Origin: Chitinophagales bacterium
GTDB lineage: Bacteria > Bacteroidota > Bacteroidia > Chitinophagales > UBA2359
Length of the DNA: 8,190 bases
Direction of reading: 5' to 3'
Assembly (NCBI GenBank): GCA_020629335.1
Contig: JAHDDN010000236.1
Coordinates: forward strand, 1 to 8,190
In this document: one piece after another, positions 1 to 6,895 of the stretch
Position numbering within the stretch: the first letter of the stretch is position 1
Layout of the letters: each line of letters begins with the position of its first letter
Position numbers and translations under genes: made by a program
The notes under the pieces: model-generated
Databases searched by the model: none
What the model saw: only the letters and a program-made list of their open reading frames with translations
What the model was told of the DNA's origin: nothing

Positions 1-689
1 TTTGTGATGGTCATGGTGGTGAGTCTACTACGACTGTAACGATCACGGTAGAATTACCAGAAGAATGTGATAATACACAGTACTTATGTGTTGCTCCAAT
101 GGAGTTATTAGAGATCTGTGTAGACTTCTGTGATGTCAATGGTAATACGACTTTAACGAATGTCAGCTCAACTTATGAGTGTAGTATTCAGGCGAGTTCA
201 GCGAACTGCTTCTTCTATAGATCTTTACCAGGATTTACAGGTGAAGAGATGATAGAAGTAACGGGATGTAATAACAGTGGCGAGTGTAGCGAGGCAATTA
301 TCTACTTAACGGTAGGAGATTGTGATGGAATGTCGGGCATGACGTCAGGAAATGAAGCAAATAAAGCAGTGGGTCAAGGCAACTTGGCCCCTGCGGCTGC
401 TTTAAAAATCCCAACTGGCTTTTCACCAAATGGTGATGGAGTGAATGATAGCTTCCAGATAGAAGGCTTAACAAGTGTTTCAAATATGGAAGGCTTAGAA
501 ATCATGATCTTTGATCAAGCAGGAAAAGTAGTTTACACTAACGATCATTTCGAGCAGTCTTATGACGGTTGGAATGGTACGAATCAGATGGGTAATCAAG
601 TAGCCGATGGCACTTATTACTATACAGCTATCTTAAACAAGTCAATGGGCTTTGAAAAGCTAAGCGGCTTTATTCAGGTGAGAAGATAG
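1..689 (+). CDS. Secreted adhesin-like protein, C-terminal part, with T9SS type B sorting domain (5' partial)
   Basis: The reading frame is already open at base 3 and runs to a TAG stop at 687-689, so the gene begins upstream of the window; 228 residues are visible. The first residues (CDGHGGESTTTVTITV) resemble the end of a cadherin-like or Ig-like repeat of large Bacteroidota surface proteins. A cysteine-rich stretch follows (about residues 24-110), then a short Gly/Ala/Asn-rich linker. Residues about 136-228 form the gliding motility-associated C-terminal domain (CHU_C / type B sorting family): FSPNGDGVNDSF near the start, then IMIFDQAGKVVY, a YDGWNG motif, and VADGTYYYTAIL before a basic end (QVRR). 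In this family the domain directs export through the type IX secretion system and attachment at the cell surface. The ATG at 99 is internal, not the start. A strong terminator lies about 105 bases downstream. The role of the missing N-terminal part cannot be judged. Confidence 0.93.
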   Translation, partial: CDGHGGESTTTVTITVELPEECDNTQYLCVAPMELLEICVDFCDVNGNTTLTNVSSTYECSIQASSANCFFYRSLPGFTGEEMIEVTGCNNSGECSEAIIYLTVGDCDGMSGMTSGNEANKAVGQGNLAPAAALKIPTGFSPNGDGVNDSFQIEGLTSVSNMEGLEIMIFDQAGKVVYTNDHFEQSYDGWNGTNQMGNQVADGTYYYTAILNKSMGFEKLSGFIQVRR

Positions 690-794
690 AGAATCGATTG
701 ATACAATAATTACAGCCAATAATAAGTGACATGAAAATTATTTATACACACTGTTAGTATTTGATATACACTTATTTTGGCTGTAGTTTTTAAG

Positions 795-831
795 GGGAGC
801 TTATCTTGATGATGAGCTCCCTTTTCTTTTT
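795..831 (+). terminator. Intrinsic terminator after the type B sorting-domain gene
   Basis: The arms 795-805 (GGGAGCTTATC) and 811-821 (GATGAGCTCCC) pair over 11 bp with a single G-U wobble and a five-base loop. A T-rich run follows (822-831). It should end transcripts coming from the gene that stops at 689. The reverse strand has no comparable T run next to the stem, so it appears to act only on the + strand. Confidence 0.88.
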
Positions 832-832
832 A

Positions 833-880
833 TATAGTCCACCAAGTTGAAATTTATGAATTTTGATTGACTATTTTTCC
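833..880 (+). repeat. Half copy of the palindromic repeat at 7976-8137
   Basis: These 48 bases align without gaps to 7976-8023, with 39 of 48 identical by hand count. Both begin TATAGTCCA and share the block TGAATTTTGAT. The partner arm and GC-rich centre that make the copy at 7976-8137 a palindrome are absent, so this looks like a decayed or solo arm. It starts one base after the terminator T run and ends about 35 bases before the next start codon, so it may form part of that gene's leader. Confidence 0.7.
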
Positions 881-914
881 GAAAAAATCATAGATATTGG
901 CGTAAATTAGCGAA

Positions 915-1565
915 ATGCAAGTAAAGCCATTAATTAAGAAAACTTTAAAAGAGTTAGACAAGTACTTACCCCATCCTTTATTTTATTCCTTAGTGATGAG
1001 TAAGCCTGAGCGAAAGCTCTTACATAAAAGTATTAAAGACGCTCGTAATTATTTAGAATTTGGTATGGGAGGGAGTACGTTTCGGGTACTTCAGAAATCG
1101 AATGCGAAGGTCTATACAATAGACTCAAGTGAAGCGTGGTTGGCTCATATGCGTTCGTTTTCGTTTATTAGAAAGATGGAGCGCAAACGTTTATTTTTGT
1201 ATTTGATAGATATAGGCCCAACAGGGGATTGGGGTTATCCTGTGGGGGATTCCTACAAATCTTCTTATCCTCAATATTCTTCGGAGATTTTTGAGTTAAT
1301 TGATAAAGAGTTGATAGACACTGTATTAATAGATGGGCGTTTTAGGGTAGCCTGTACGCTTAAGACTATTTTGGAATGTTATAATAATGCTGGGTTGAAG
1401 ATTTTGATACATGATTTTTATGATCGAGAAGAGTATCATATTGTTTTGAAGTATTTACATGAATTGGAAAAGGCGGATACATTGGGGGTTTTTAGTATTA
1501 AAAAAGGAATTGACTTAGCCGAAGTGCAGGCAGATTATGAAGCTTATCAGTATATTCCCAATTAG
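915..1565 (+). CDS. SAM-dependent methyltransferase-like protein
   Basis: A 216-residue protein, probably cytoplasmic, with no signal peptide or membrane segment. It has the layout of a class I (Rossmann-fold) methyltransferase: a glycine-rich motif I at about residues 46-55 (YLEFGMGGST), an acidic end of the second strand at 66-70 (VYTID), and a later strand ending VLIDGRFRV (137-145). The motif LIHDF (164-168) follows. The combination LEFG.GGST, then LIDGRFRVA, then IHD is typical of uncharacterised methyltransferase-like proteins often found near polysaccharide or surface-glycan genes; this is from memory of the family and the substrate is unknown. The ATG at 915 is the first start after an in-frame TAA at 903-905; no Shine-Dalgarno is seen, which is usual for Bacteroidota. 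Its immediate neighbours are secreted-protein genes and repeats, not a glycan cluster. No own terminator is evident; repeat copy A starts 17 bases after the stop. Confidence 0.82.
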   Translation: MQVKPLIKKTLKELDKYLPHPLFYSLVMSKPERKLLHKSIKDARNYLEFGMGGSTFRVLQKSNAKVYTIDSSEAWLAHMRSFSFIRKMERKRLFLYLIDIGPTGDWGYPVGDSYKSSYPQYSSEIFELIDKELIDTVLIDGRFRVACTLKTILECYNNAGLKILIHDFYDREEYHIVLKYLHELEKADTLGVFSIKKGIDLAEVQADYEAYQYIPN

Positions 1566-1581
1566 GCACTTACTTATCTTT

Positions 1582-1744
1582 ATTGCGCAAGGGATGGAAG
1601 TGGTATGTGGCGTCAATGTGGCAGCTTAGGTAGCTTAGCTGGACGTAGGCTGGCCTGAAAGGCAGACAAGTACAGCTTAGCGAACTTGCTGACTCATAGC
1701 CACATAAGAGCGGACAGCCCGACCCGAAGGGGCGCGCCCAAAAA
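1582..1744 (+). repeat. Dispersed structured repeat, copy A (163 bp)
   Basis: This matches the reverse complement of 5274-5512. Bases 1582-1724 align to copy B without a single indel (143 bases each). Conserved blocks are 1582-1613 (few changes), 1632-1655 (24 of 24 identical), 1661-1682 (22 of 22) and 1695-1724 (28 of 30). The segments between, 1614-1631 and 1683-1694, keep their length but differ in sequence. A small hairpin, GCCT-GAA-AGGC, lies at 1653-1663. The 3' end is a short CC-CGAA-GG hairpin followed by GCGCGCCCAAA. It is distinctly richer in GC than the surrounding DNA and has no coding potential. It fills most of the gap after the methyltransferase-like gene. Whether it is mobile, transcribed or regulatory is not shown by the sequence. 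Confidence 0.85.
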
Positions 1745-1983
1745 CAATTTTGACTAGCAAATCAATCTATTTTTTTAGAGCTAAATTAGCAGATTAGGTC
1801 GTTCAATATCAAATAAAAAGATAAATTCATTTTTTTTAAAGATTTTATGCTGAATAGGTAGGGCAAATTATCAAAAATTTGTAGATTTACTATCGACTAA
1901 TTGTTGTCAAAATAATCTAATGTGTCTAAAGGGCTTGTTATGGCCTTAATTTATAGACCAAACTGACTACTAAACTATTGTTT
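1745..1983 (+). other. AT-rich upstream region of the NIDO gene
   Basis: About 240 AT-rich bases between repeat A and the NIDO-protein gene. No open frame of note, RNA gene or terminator was found. It should hold the promoter of the 1984 gene, but no good TTTG-N19/20-TAnnTTTG pair was found. The nearest candidate, TTTG at 1878-1881 with a weak TAAT-containing element at 1898, has a spacer that is too short and a poor -7 match. Confidence 0.5.
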
Positions 1984-4900
1984 ATGAGCTCAAAGCAGCT
2001 ATTTATATTCCTTTCTTTTGTGTGCTTTTCTTTTAGTACGGTGCTTTTTGCACAGGAGACGGCGGAAGAGTATCACGAGATGAAGGTACAAGGTTTGATA
2101 CCACAAATAGAAAATACCTTACCATCTACAGGGCCATTGATTGGTATTCCTGTTTATCCAGATCCATTAAGTGTGGTGATGGGTTCAGGAGACGATTGTT
2201 TGATTGAGATTGATCAGAATCATGAGCCAGTCACCTTTAATGATTTTGGAGGAACAGTGGTAGGTAATGGTTGTGATGATTGTTCTTCTGATTTGATTCA
2301 GTTGCCCTTTACTTATGATATTTGTGGGGATGGATATGATTCCTTTTTTATTAACTCAAATGGTAATGTAACATTTGATGCGGCTTTTGGGACTTATACG
2401 CCTGTAGGGATACCTAATGCGACAACAGCCGTGATGATTGCACCATTTTGGGGGGATGTTGATTTGAGAGATTGTGATGATGGAACGGATCAAGGGGTAG
2501 TAACGATGTTGACTGAGCCTAATAGAGTAGTAGTTTCTTGGACGGATGTAGGGTACTTTAGCCAGCATTGTGATAAGAGAAATACCTTTCAGTTGGTATT
2601 AACAGACGGTACTGATCCTGGCATTGGTATTGGTAATAATACGGCTTTTTACTTTGGTGATATGCAGTGGACGACAGGAGATGCGTCTAGTGGTGTGAAT
2701 GGATTTGGAGGCGAGCCTGCTGTAGTAGGTATTAATGCTAATGATGGGGTGACTTATTCATTGATTGGTACTTTTGATCATGCGGGAGATGATTATGATG
2801 GCCCTGAAGGAGTAGCAGATGGTGTTGATTTTTTAGATGACCAATGTTTTGAGTTTGCAGCAGCAGATTGTAATATTACGTTTTGTACGATCTCGAATAT
2901 TGTACCTGATGTGGTGAGTTGTGATGGTGAAATGTTTGATGTAGAGATTTCTTTTGTCAATACAGATCCAAATGAAGGAGGCTACTTTATAGAAATAGGC
3001 GATTATGTAACAGATACTTTATTCTATTCTTTCGATGATTCATTGAATAGCATTTTATTAACAGAAGTGCCAGGGGATGGTTTAACATACGACATCTTAT
3101 TTGTAGACGTAGACGAAACAGGTTGTGAATTTGAAGTTCCGATCTTAGAACCTAATACCGAGTTTCAAGATACAGTATTCTGTACAGGAGGAACAGCTAT
3201 CCTCTTAGAACCAACGGTTCCTGGCGGTACTTGGTCTGGTGTTGGTATAGATGATACAGGTACATTTGATCCAGCTACTTTAGATGCTGGCTTATATGAA
3301 GTAACTTATACATTAGGAGATACAGATTGTCCTGCTTTTACTACTAAAGAAATAGAAATAGTTCAGACACCTGATCCAAGTTTTGAGTCGCCTTCCTTAT
3401 GTGTGAATAGTGCGCCTGTTACATTAACTCCAATAGATGGAGGCGGTATTTGGGCAGGTGATGGTGTTAGTACATTGACAGGAGAGTTTGATCCTTCAGG
3501 CTTAGAGCCAGGAGAATATCAAATCATTCATGCAATTAGTAATACCGATTGTCCAGCGCAATATATTGGAACCATTGAAGTACTAGAAACATTTGATGCT
3601 AGTTTTGATGCGCCAGACTTCTGCTACAATGGTAGTGTGGCTAATCTGAATCCTTTGACAGAAGGTGGTACATGGAGTGGGGAAGGAGTTGATCCTGAAA
3701 CAGGTGATTTTGATCCAACAGGTTTGGAAGCAGGTGATTATACGATTTCTTACTCAGTTGGTGAAGGCGAATGTGCTGGATCACAAGAAGGAATTGTAAA
3801 AGTATTAGATGAATTAGTCATCGATACAGAAGGGCCTATTTGTGTAGATAATTCGACTTTATTTACCATCTCATTATCCGTAAGTGGTGATCCAGACCTT
3901 AGTTATGAATTGAGCGGATTTATTAATCAAACAGTCGCAGGTGGAGAAATAGTAGAAGCCGAACTCGAAGGAGACGGCAGTACAGAATATGAATTATCAG
4001 TCGTAGAACCAGATTCTGGATGTTCAAGCGTTTATACCTTTACGGCACCAGTCTGTATCGAGTGTGAGCCAGATGCAGGTGTCATGAGTGCTGGTGAAAC
4101 GGCTGCCTGTGATGGAGAGACAGTTGATGCAAGTGTGGACGAAGAAACAATAAACTTAGAAGGAGATTTAGTATGGGAATATGTATTACATACTTCAGCT
4201 AGCACAGAATTGGGCGATGTCTTGGGCGCTAATAATAGCGGCGTCTTTGCTTATGCAGACCTAAACGATGAGGCAGCATACAATACTTCTTATTATATCT
4301 CTTCTTTAGTAGGGCCTGATAGCGGTGATGGTACGCCAATTTACGATTCTAATTGTACAAGAGTTGCTCAAGGTATAGAAGTAGCCTTTTTAGCCCCTGT
4401 AGAATTCCAACTAAATGAGTACTGTGACTATATCACAACAGGGGATTATACCTTAACAGTAGATGTAACAGGCGGCTTACCAGATTATGACGGCAGCTCT
4501 TATAGCATTCAAGGCTTTTATGGCGATAATGATTTTGGTGCCAATGAAACCTTCACAATCGTAATGCCAGCAACAGATGGCACCTTTGTTGAATTTATTG
4601 CCACAGATGATTTAGGCTGTACCAATAGCGTGAGTTTCGAAGTGATTTGCTTCAAAACACCTATAGAGTTAATCCGCTTCACAGGCGAAACTCGCAATAA
4701 TACTAATATATTAAACTGGGAGACGGCATCAGAACATGACAATGACTTCTTTACAATAGAACACTCCAGAGATGGTTTAGAATTTATAGCAATAGGAGAA
4801 CAAGATGCAGCAGGAAATAGTAATGAGTTAAAAACCTACTCTTATACGCATACTAATCCTGGCATGGGTACCCATTACTATCGCTTAGCGCAAACAGACA

Positions 4901-5193
4901 ATAATGGCCAAAAAAGCTATTCAAATGTGATTAAATTAATCCTCGATTCAGTGGCCAATATTGAGGTTTATCCATCACCAGTGAGCGATGTCGTATTAAT
5001 CAATACCAACGAATTAGAAGAATCATTCAATATTCGTTTATACGATTTAGCGGGCAACTTAGTCATTCAGGAAGTATTTGCCCAAAGCACAAAGAATTGC
5101 TCCATTGATGTAGAAGCGCTTAATTCAGGCATTTATATGCTCCAATTAGAAAGCCAATCACATATTTATATACAAAAAGTGATTAAGCAATAA
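1984..5193 (+). CDS. Secreted NIDO-domain, multi-Ig protein with T9SS type A sorting domain
   Basis: A 1069-residue protein using the ATG at 1984. That start gives a clean signal peptide (residues 1-23/24: MSSKQ, hydrophobic core, ending LFA-Q). A TTG two codons upstream is possible but unneeded. Residues about 70-290 resemble the NIDO (nidogen-like) domain: FINSNGNVTF, IAPFWGDVDLR, NTFQLVL, YFGDMQWTTGDAS and VVGINANDGVTYS are its hallmark segments. After a cysteine-containing domain come three tandem Ig-like repeats of about 73-75 residues (about 391-463, 464-536 and 537-611), each with a GG.W.G.G core, then FDP..L..G.Y. Further Ig-like sequence follows. A fibronectin-like segment begins near 893 (NILNWETASEHDNDFFTIEHS), and the type A sorting domain occupies about 992-1069 (VYPSPVSD, LYDLAGNLV, LNSGIYMLQL, VIKQ). 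By family knowledge it is exported by T9SS; a role in adhesion or matrix is inference. No enzyme domain is seen. Its own terminator follows at 5226. Confidence 0.95.
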   Translation: MSSKQLFIFLSFVCFSFSTVLFAQETAEEYHEMKVQGLIPQIENTLPSTGPLIGIPVYPDPLSVVMGSGDDCLIEIDQNHEPVTFNDFGGTVVGNGCDDCSSDLIQLPFTYDICGDGYDSFFINSNGNVTFDAAFGTYTPVGIPNATTAVMIAPFWGDVDLRDCDDGTDQGVVTMLTEPNRVVVSWTDVGYFSQHCDKRNTFQLVLTDGTDPGIGIGNNTAFYFGDMQWTTGDASSGVNGFGGEPAVVGINANDGVTYSLIGTFDHAGDDYDGPEGVADGVDFLDDQCFEFAAADCNITFCTISNIVPDVVSCDGEMFDVEISFVNTDPNEGGYFIEIGDYVTDTLFYSFDDSLNSILLTEVPGDGLTYDILFVDVDETGCEFEVPILEPNTEFQDTVFCTGGTAILLEPTVPGGTWSGVGIDDTGTFDPATLDAGLYEVTYTLGDTDCPAFTTKEIEIVQTPDPSFESPSLCVNSAPVTLTPIDGGGIWAGDGVSTLTGEFDPSGLEPGEYQIIHAISNTDCPAQYIGTIEVLETFDASFDAPDFCYNGSVANLNPLTEGGTWSGEGVDPETGDFDPTGLEAGDYTISYSVGEGECAGSQEGIVKVLDELVIDTEGPICVDNSTLFTISLSVSGDPDLSYELSGFINQTVAGGEIVEAELEGDGSTEYELSVVEPDSGCSSVYTFTAPVCIECEPDAGVMSAGETAACDGETVDASVDEETINLEGDLVWEYVLHTSASTELGDVLGANNSGVFAYADLNDEAAYNTSYYISSLVGPDSGDGTPIYDSNCTRVAQGIEVAFLAPVEFQLNEYCDYITTGDYTLTVDVTGGLPDYDGSSYSIQGFYGDNDFGANETFTIVMPATDGTFVEFIATDDLGCTNSVSFEVICFKTPIELIRFTGETRNNTNILNWETASEHDNDFFTIEHSRDGLEFIAIGEQDAAGNSNELKTYSYTHTNPGMGTHYYRLAQTDNNGQKSYSNVIKLILDSVANIEVYPSPVSDVVLINTNELEESFNIRLYDLAGNLVIQEVFAQSTKNCSIDVEALNSGIYMLQLESQSHIYIQKVIKQ

Positions 5194-5198
5194 AGCAA

Positions 5199-5216
5199 GA
5201 CAAAGACAAAGACAAA
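5199..5216 (+). repeat. Short tandem repeat, three GACAAA units
   Basis: Three perfect copies of GACAAA lie just after the stop codon of the NIDO-protein gene and before its terminator. With three units only it may be chance or slippage; no function is evident. Confidence 0.6.
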
Positions 5217-5225
5217 AGATACTTC

Positions 5226-5262
5226 AAAGTAGAGTTGTGTAATTCATGACTCTACTTTTTTT
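5226..5262 (+). terminator. Intrinsic terminator of the NIDO-protein gene
   Basis: AAAGTAGAGT (5226-5235) pairs perfectly with ACTCTACTTT (5249-5258). The stem can extend inward by four more pairs, two of them G-U, leaving a five-base loop (5240-5244). A run of seven T follows from 5256. It lies 33 bases after the stop codon and separates this gene from repeat copy B. Confidence 0.9.
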
Positions 5263-5273
5263 ATGAACTAAAA

Positions 5274-5512
5274 TTTGGGCGTGCCCTTGCGCTCGTAAAA
5301 GCGAAGTGCGCAGCACAGCAAAAAATTATGCATTCATCATTATGCATTTCTCATTCGCCGAAGGCGCAAGGTCGGGCTGTTCGCTCTTATGTAGCTATGC
5401 TACTCCTATTCCGCTAAGCTGTACTTGTCTGCCCTTCGGGCCAGCCTACGTCCAGCTAAGCTCCATAAGTCGTATCATATACGCTACATACCGCTGCCAT
5501 CCCTCACGCAAT
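5274..5512 (-). repeat. Dispersed structured repeat, copy B (239 bp, inverted relative to copy A)
   Basis: The reverse complement of this segment matches copy A (1582-1744). The 143 bases 5370-5512 are collinear with 1582-1724 without gaps. All of the extra length lies in 5274-5369, where the short terminal hairpin of copy A is replaced by a long one: CCTTGCGC (5285-5292) pairs with GCGCAAGG (5364-5371) around 71 bases. That interior holds a CGCC-GAA-GGCG hairpin (5356-5366) and a 14-base tandem duplication. The internal hairpin GCCC-TTC-GGGC (5431-5441) corresponds to the one in copy A with one base pair exchanged. An open frame at 5306-5617 crosses the repeat but is an accident of its composition. 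Confidence 0.85.
5325..5352. repeat. Tandem duplication, 2 x 14 bp, inside repeat copy B
   Basis: ATTATGCATTCATC is followed directly by ATTATGCATTTCTC, with 12 of 14 bases the same. Each unit contains the palindrome ATGCAT. The duplication lies in the loop that makes copy B longer than copy A, and copy A has no equivalent. Confidence 0.75.
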
Positions 5513-5519
5513 GTTAATT

Positions 5520-5623
5520 TACTGATCAAAACAATAGCTTTTCTTGTTTTTAACATAAGCATAAAAACCTATTTGAATGCTGAAAATTCATTTAGCATTG
5601 TTTTTGCAAATCATTGATCAGTA
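5520..5623. repeat. 104-bp segment bounded by 10-bp inverted repeats
   Basis: TACTGATCAA at 5520-5529 and TTGATCAGTA at 5614-5623 are perfect reverse complements. Inside is a smaller hairpin, AATGCT (5576-5581) with AGCATT (5594-5599). No open frame fits. It lies in the otherwise featureless AT-rich stretch upstream of the oxidoreductase gene (5513-5737). It could be a small non-autonomous element remnant or an mRNA leader structure; chance is possible in DNA this AT-rich. Confidence 0.4.
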
Positions 5624-5737
5624 GTTGATAAGATATAATTCTACTTTCGTTTGAATTGATAGAACCTCAAAAAAAACTCGAATTTTTGTTTATGTATTTA
5701 TCAAAATATCTCCTAACTTTAAAATCATATAATCAAG

Positions 5738-6802
5738 ATGGCATACCAAGAACCTAAATTTCTAATATACGGAGCGAATGGATATACCGGACGTTTAATA
5801 GCAGAATTAGCAATTACTAAAGGACATAGACCATTATTAGCAGGCAGAAGTGAAGATAAACTCAAGCGATTAGCCAAAGAGTTAGACTTGTCCTACAAAG
5901 TATGCAAATTAGATGATAGCGATCAGTTATCTGATTTAGTATTAGGAGTAGATGTCGTAGTACATTGTGCAGGGCCTTTTATCCATACAGCCAAAGCTAT
6001 GGCAGAAGCCTGTTTAAAAAACCGCACACATTATATTGACATTACAGGAGAGATTGATGTGTTTGAGTATATGAAAACGCTTGATGATGATGCTAAGGCA
6101 GCTCGAATTATGCTATTGCCAGGCGCTGGATTTGATGTAGTACCAACTGATTGTTTAGCAGCTCATTTAAAAGAAAGAATGCCTAATGCTCAAAAGTTAA
6201 TTTTAGCATTTATGGGAATGGGAGGCGGAATCTCAAGAGGAACGGCCAAAACGATGCTGGAAAATATCGATAAAGGAGGAGCCATTAGACACAAAAGCCG
6301 AATAAAAAAGGTAGAGATAGCCCATAAAGCTATTAAAATCACCTTTAATAATAGGCCTCAACTGTGTATTTCAATTCCTTGGGGAGATGTATCTACTGCT
6401 TATCATAGCACAGGAATACCGAATATAGAAGTATATACCTCTATTAGTAATACCGGTTTGACGATTTTGAGAGCAGGACAGAAGTTAGGTCGATTCTTAG
6501 GCAATCGTTTTATTAAAGAATTCTTAATGAAACAAGCCGATGCCAGATTATCTGGGCCAACTGCGAAACAAAGAAAAGCAGGAAAGAGCTATATCTGGGG
6601 GCAGGTCATTAATGAGGATGGAAAAACGCGCCAAACAGGTTTAGTAACGCCAGAAGGCTACCAATTAACAGCCATGACAGCCATAAGTATTGTCGAAAAA
6701 ATATTGGCAGGCAATTTTAAAACTGGTTTTATGACTCCTTCCTTAGCATACGGGAAAGATTTTATTATGGATTTTAAAAGCGTTGAAAGAATTGATTATT
6801 AA
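5738..6802 (+). CDS. Saccharopine dehydrogenase-family NAD(P)-dependent oxidoreductase
   Basis: A 354-residue protein, probably cytoplasmic, without a signal peptide. The N-terminal Rossmann domain carries the dinucleotide-binding motif YGANGYTG (residues 11-18), then AGR (35-37), which normally contacts the NADP phosphate or ribose, a strand ending VVHCAGPF (74-81) and YIDITGE (99-105). Next come PGAGFDVVPTDCLA (128-141) and SRGTAKTM (166-173), both typical of the short saccharopine dehydrogenase-like / trans-acting enoyl reductase group rather than true lysine-pathway enzymes, which differ in length and context. The C-terminal motif GFMTPSLAYGKDFI (330-343) is also common in this group. The substrate cannot be read from the sequence; polyketide- or lipid-type reductions are known for some relatives. 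The ATG at 5738 directly precedes the first Rossmann strand. No Shine-Dalgarno, no good promoter match and no clear terminator were found. No neighbour shares an evident pathway. Confidence 0.9.
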   Translation: MAYQEPKFLIYGANGYTGRLIAELAITKGHRPLLAGRSEDKLKRLAKELDLSYKVCKLDDSDQLSDLVLGVDVVVHCAGPFIHTAKAMAEACLKNRTHYIDITGEIDVFEYMKTLDDDAKAARIMLLPGAGFDVVPTDCLAAHLKERMPNAQKLILAFMGMGGGISRGTAKTMLENIDKGGAIRHKSRIKKVEIAHKAIKITFNNRPQLCISIPWGDVSTAYHSTGIPNIEVYTSISNTGLTILRAGQKLGRFLGNRFIKEFLMKQADARLSGPTAKQRKAGKSYIWGQVINEDGKTRQTGLVTPEGYQLTAMTAISIVEKILAGNFKTGFMTPSLAYGKDFIMDFKSVERIDY

Positions 6803-6859
6803 TAAAATATACATTTTGATATACTAAATTAGACCAAAAAACGTATAAATAAGGAGATA

Positions 6860-6895
6860 ATGGAAAGTTTTTTGCGAAAAAAACTAATTTTTTGA
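6860..6895 (+). other. Possible 11-codon mini-ORF with a Shine-Dalgarno sequence, upstream of the HNH/AP2 gene
   Basis: AAGGAG at 6851-6856 sits three bases before ATG 6860, which opens MESFLRKKLIF and stops at TGA 6893-6895. A purine-rich ribosome site is uncommon in this window, so it stands out. Overlapping its end is a 10-base direct repeat, TTTTGAAACA (6890-6899 and 6900-6909). It may be a leader peptide for the gene at 6998 or chance in AT-rich DNA. The remainder of 6803-6997 shows no other feature. Confidence 0.15.

Noticed and set aside
298..483. 61-codon frame on the - strand
   Set aside because: It lies opposite the well-supported type B sorting-domain gene and encodes low-complexity His/Leu/Ser-rich sequence; it is a shadow of the real gene.
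1582..1744. Repeat copy A as an insertion sequence or rRNA/tRNA fragment
   Set aside because: It has no transposase frame, no clear terminal inverted repeats, and no target duplication visible when the flanks of A and B are compared. No tRNA or rRNA hallmark is present.
1978..1983. TTG at 1978 as the start of the NIDO-protein gene
   Set aside because: The ATG two codons later gives a standard signal peptide, and no ribosome site favours the TTG.
2356..2568. 70-codon frame on the - strand
   Set aside because: It lies opposite the NIDO-like domain and has no recognisable features.
3154..3816. Tandem repeats in the NIDO-protein gene as a CRISPR or DNA-level repeat
   Set aside because: The repetition is at protein-domain level (three Ig-like units of about 73-75 residues) with diverged DNA; it is part of the coding sequence.
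4518..4742. 74-codon frame on the - strand
   Set aside because: It lies opposite the Ig/fibronectin-like part of the NIDO-protein gene and has no recognisable features.
5306..5617. 103-codon open frame on the + strand
   Set aside because: It runs through repeat copy B and the adjacent inverted repeat. Copy A has no matching frame, and the translation has no recognisable domain, so it is not a gene.
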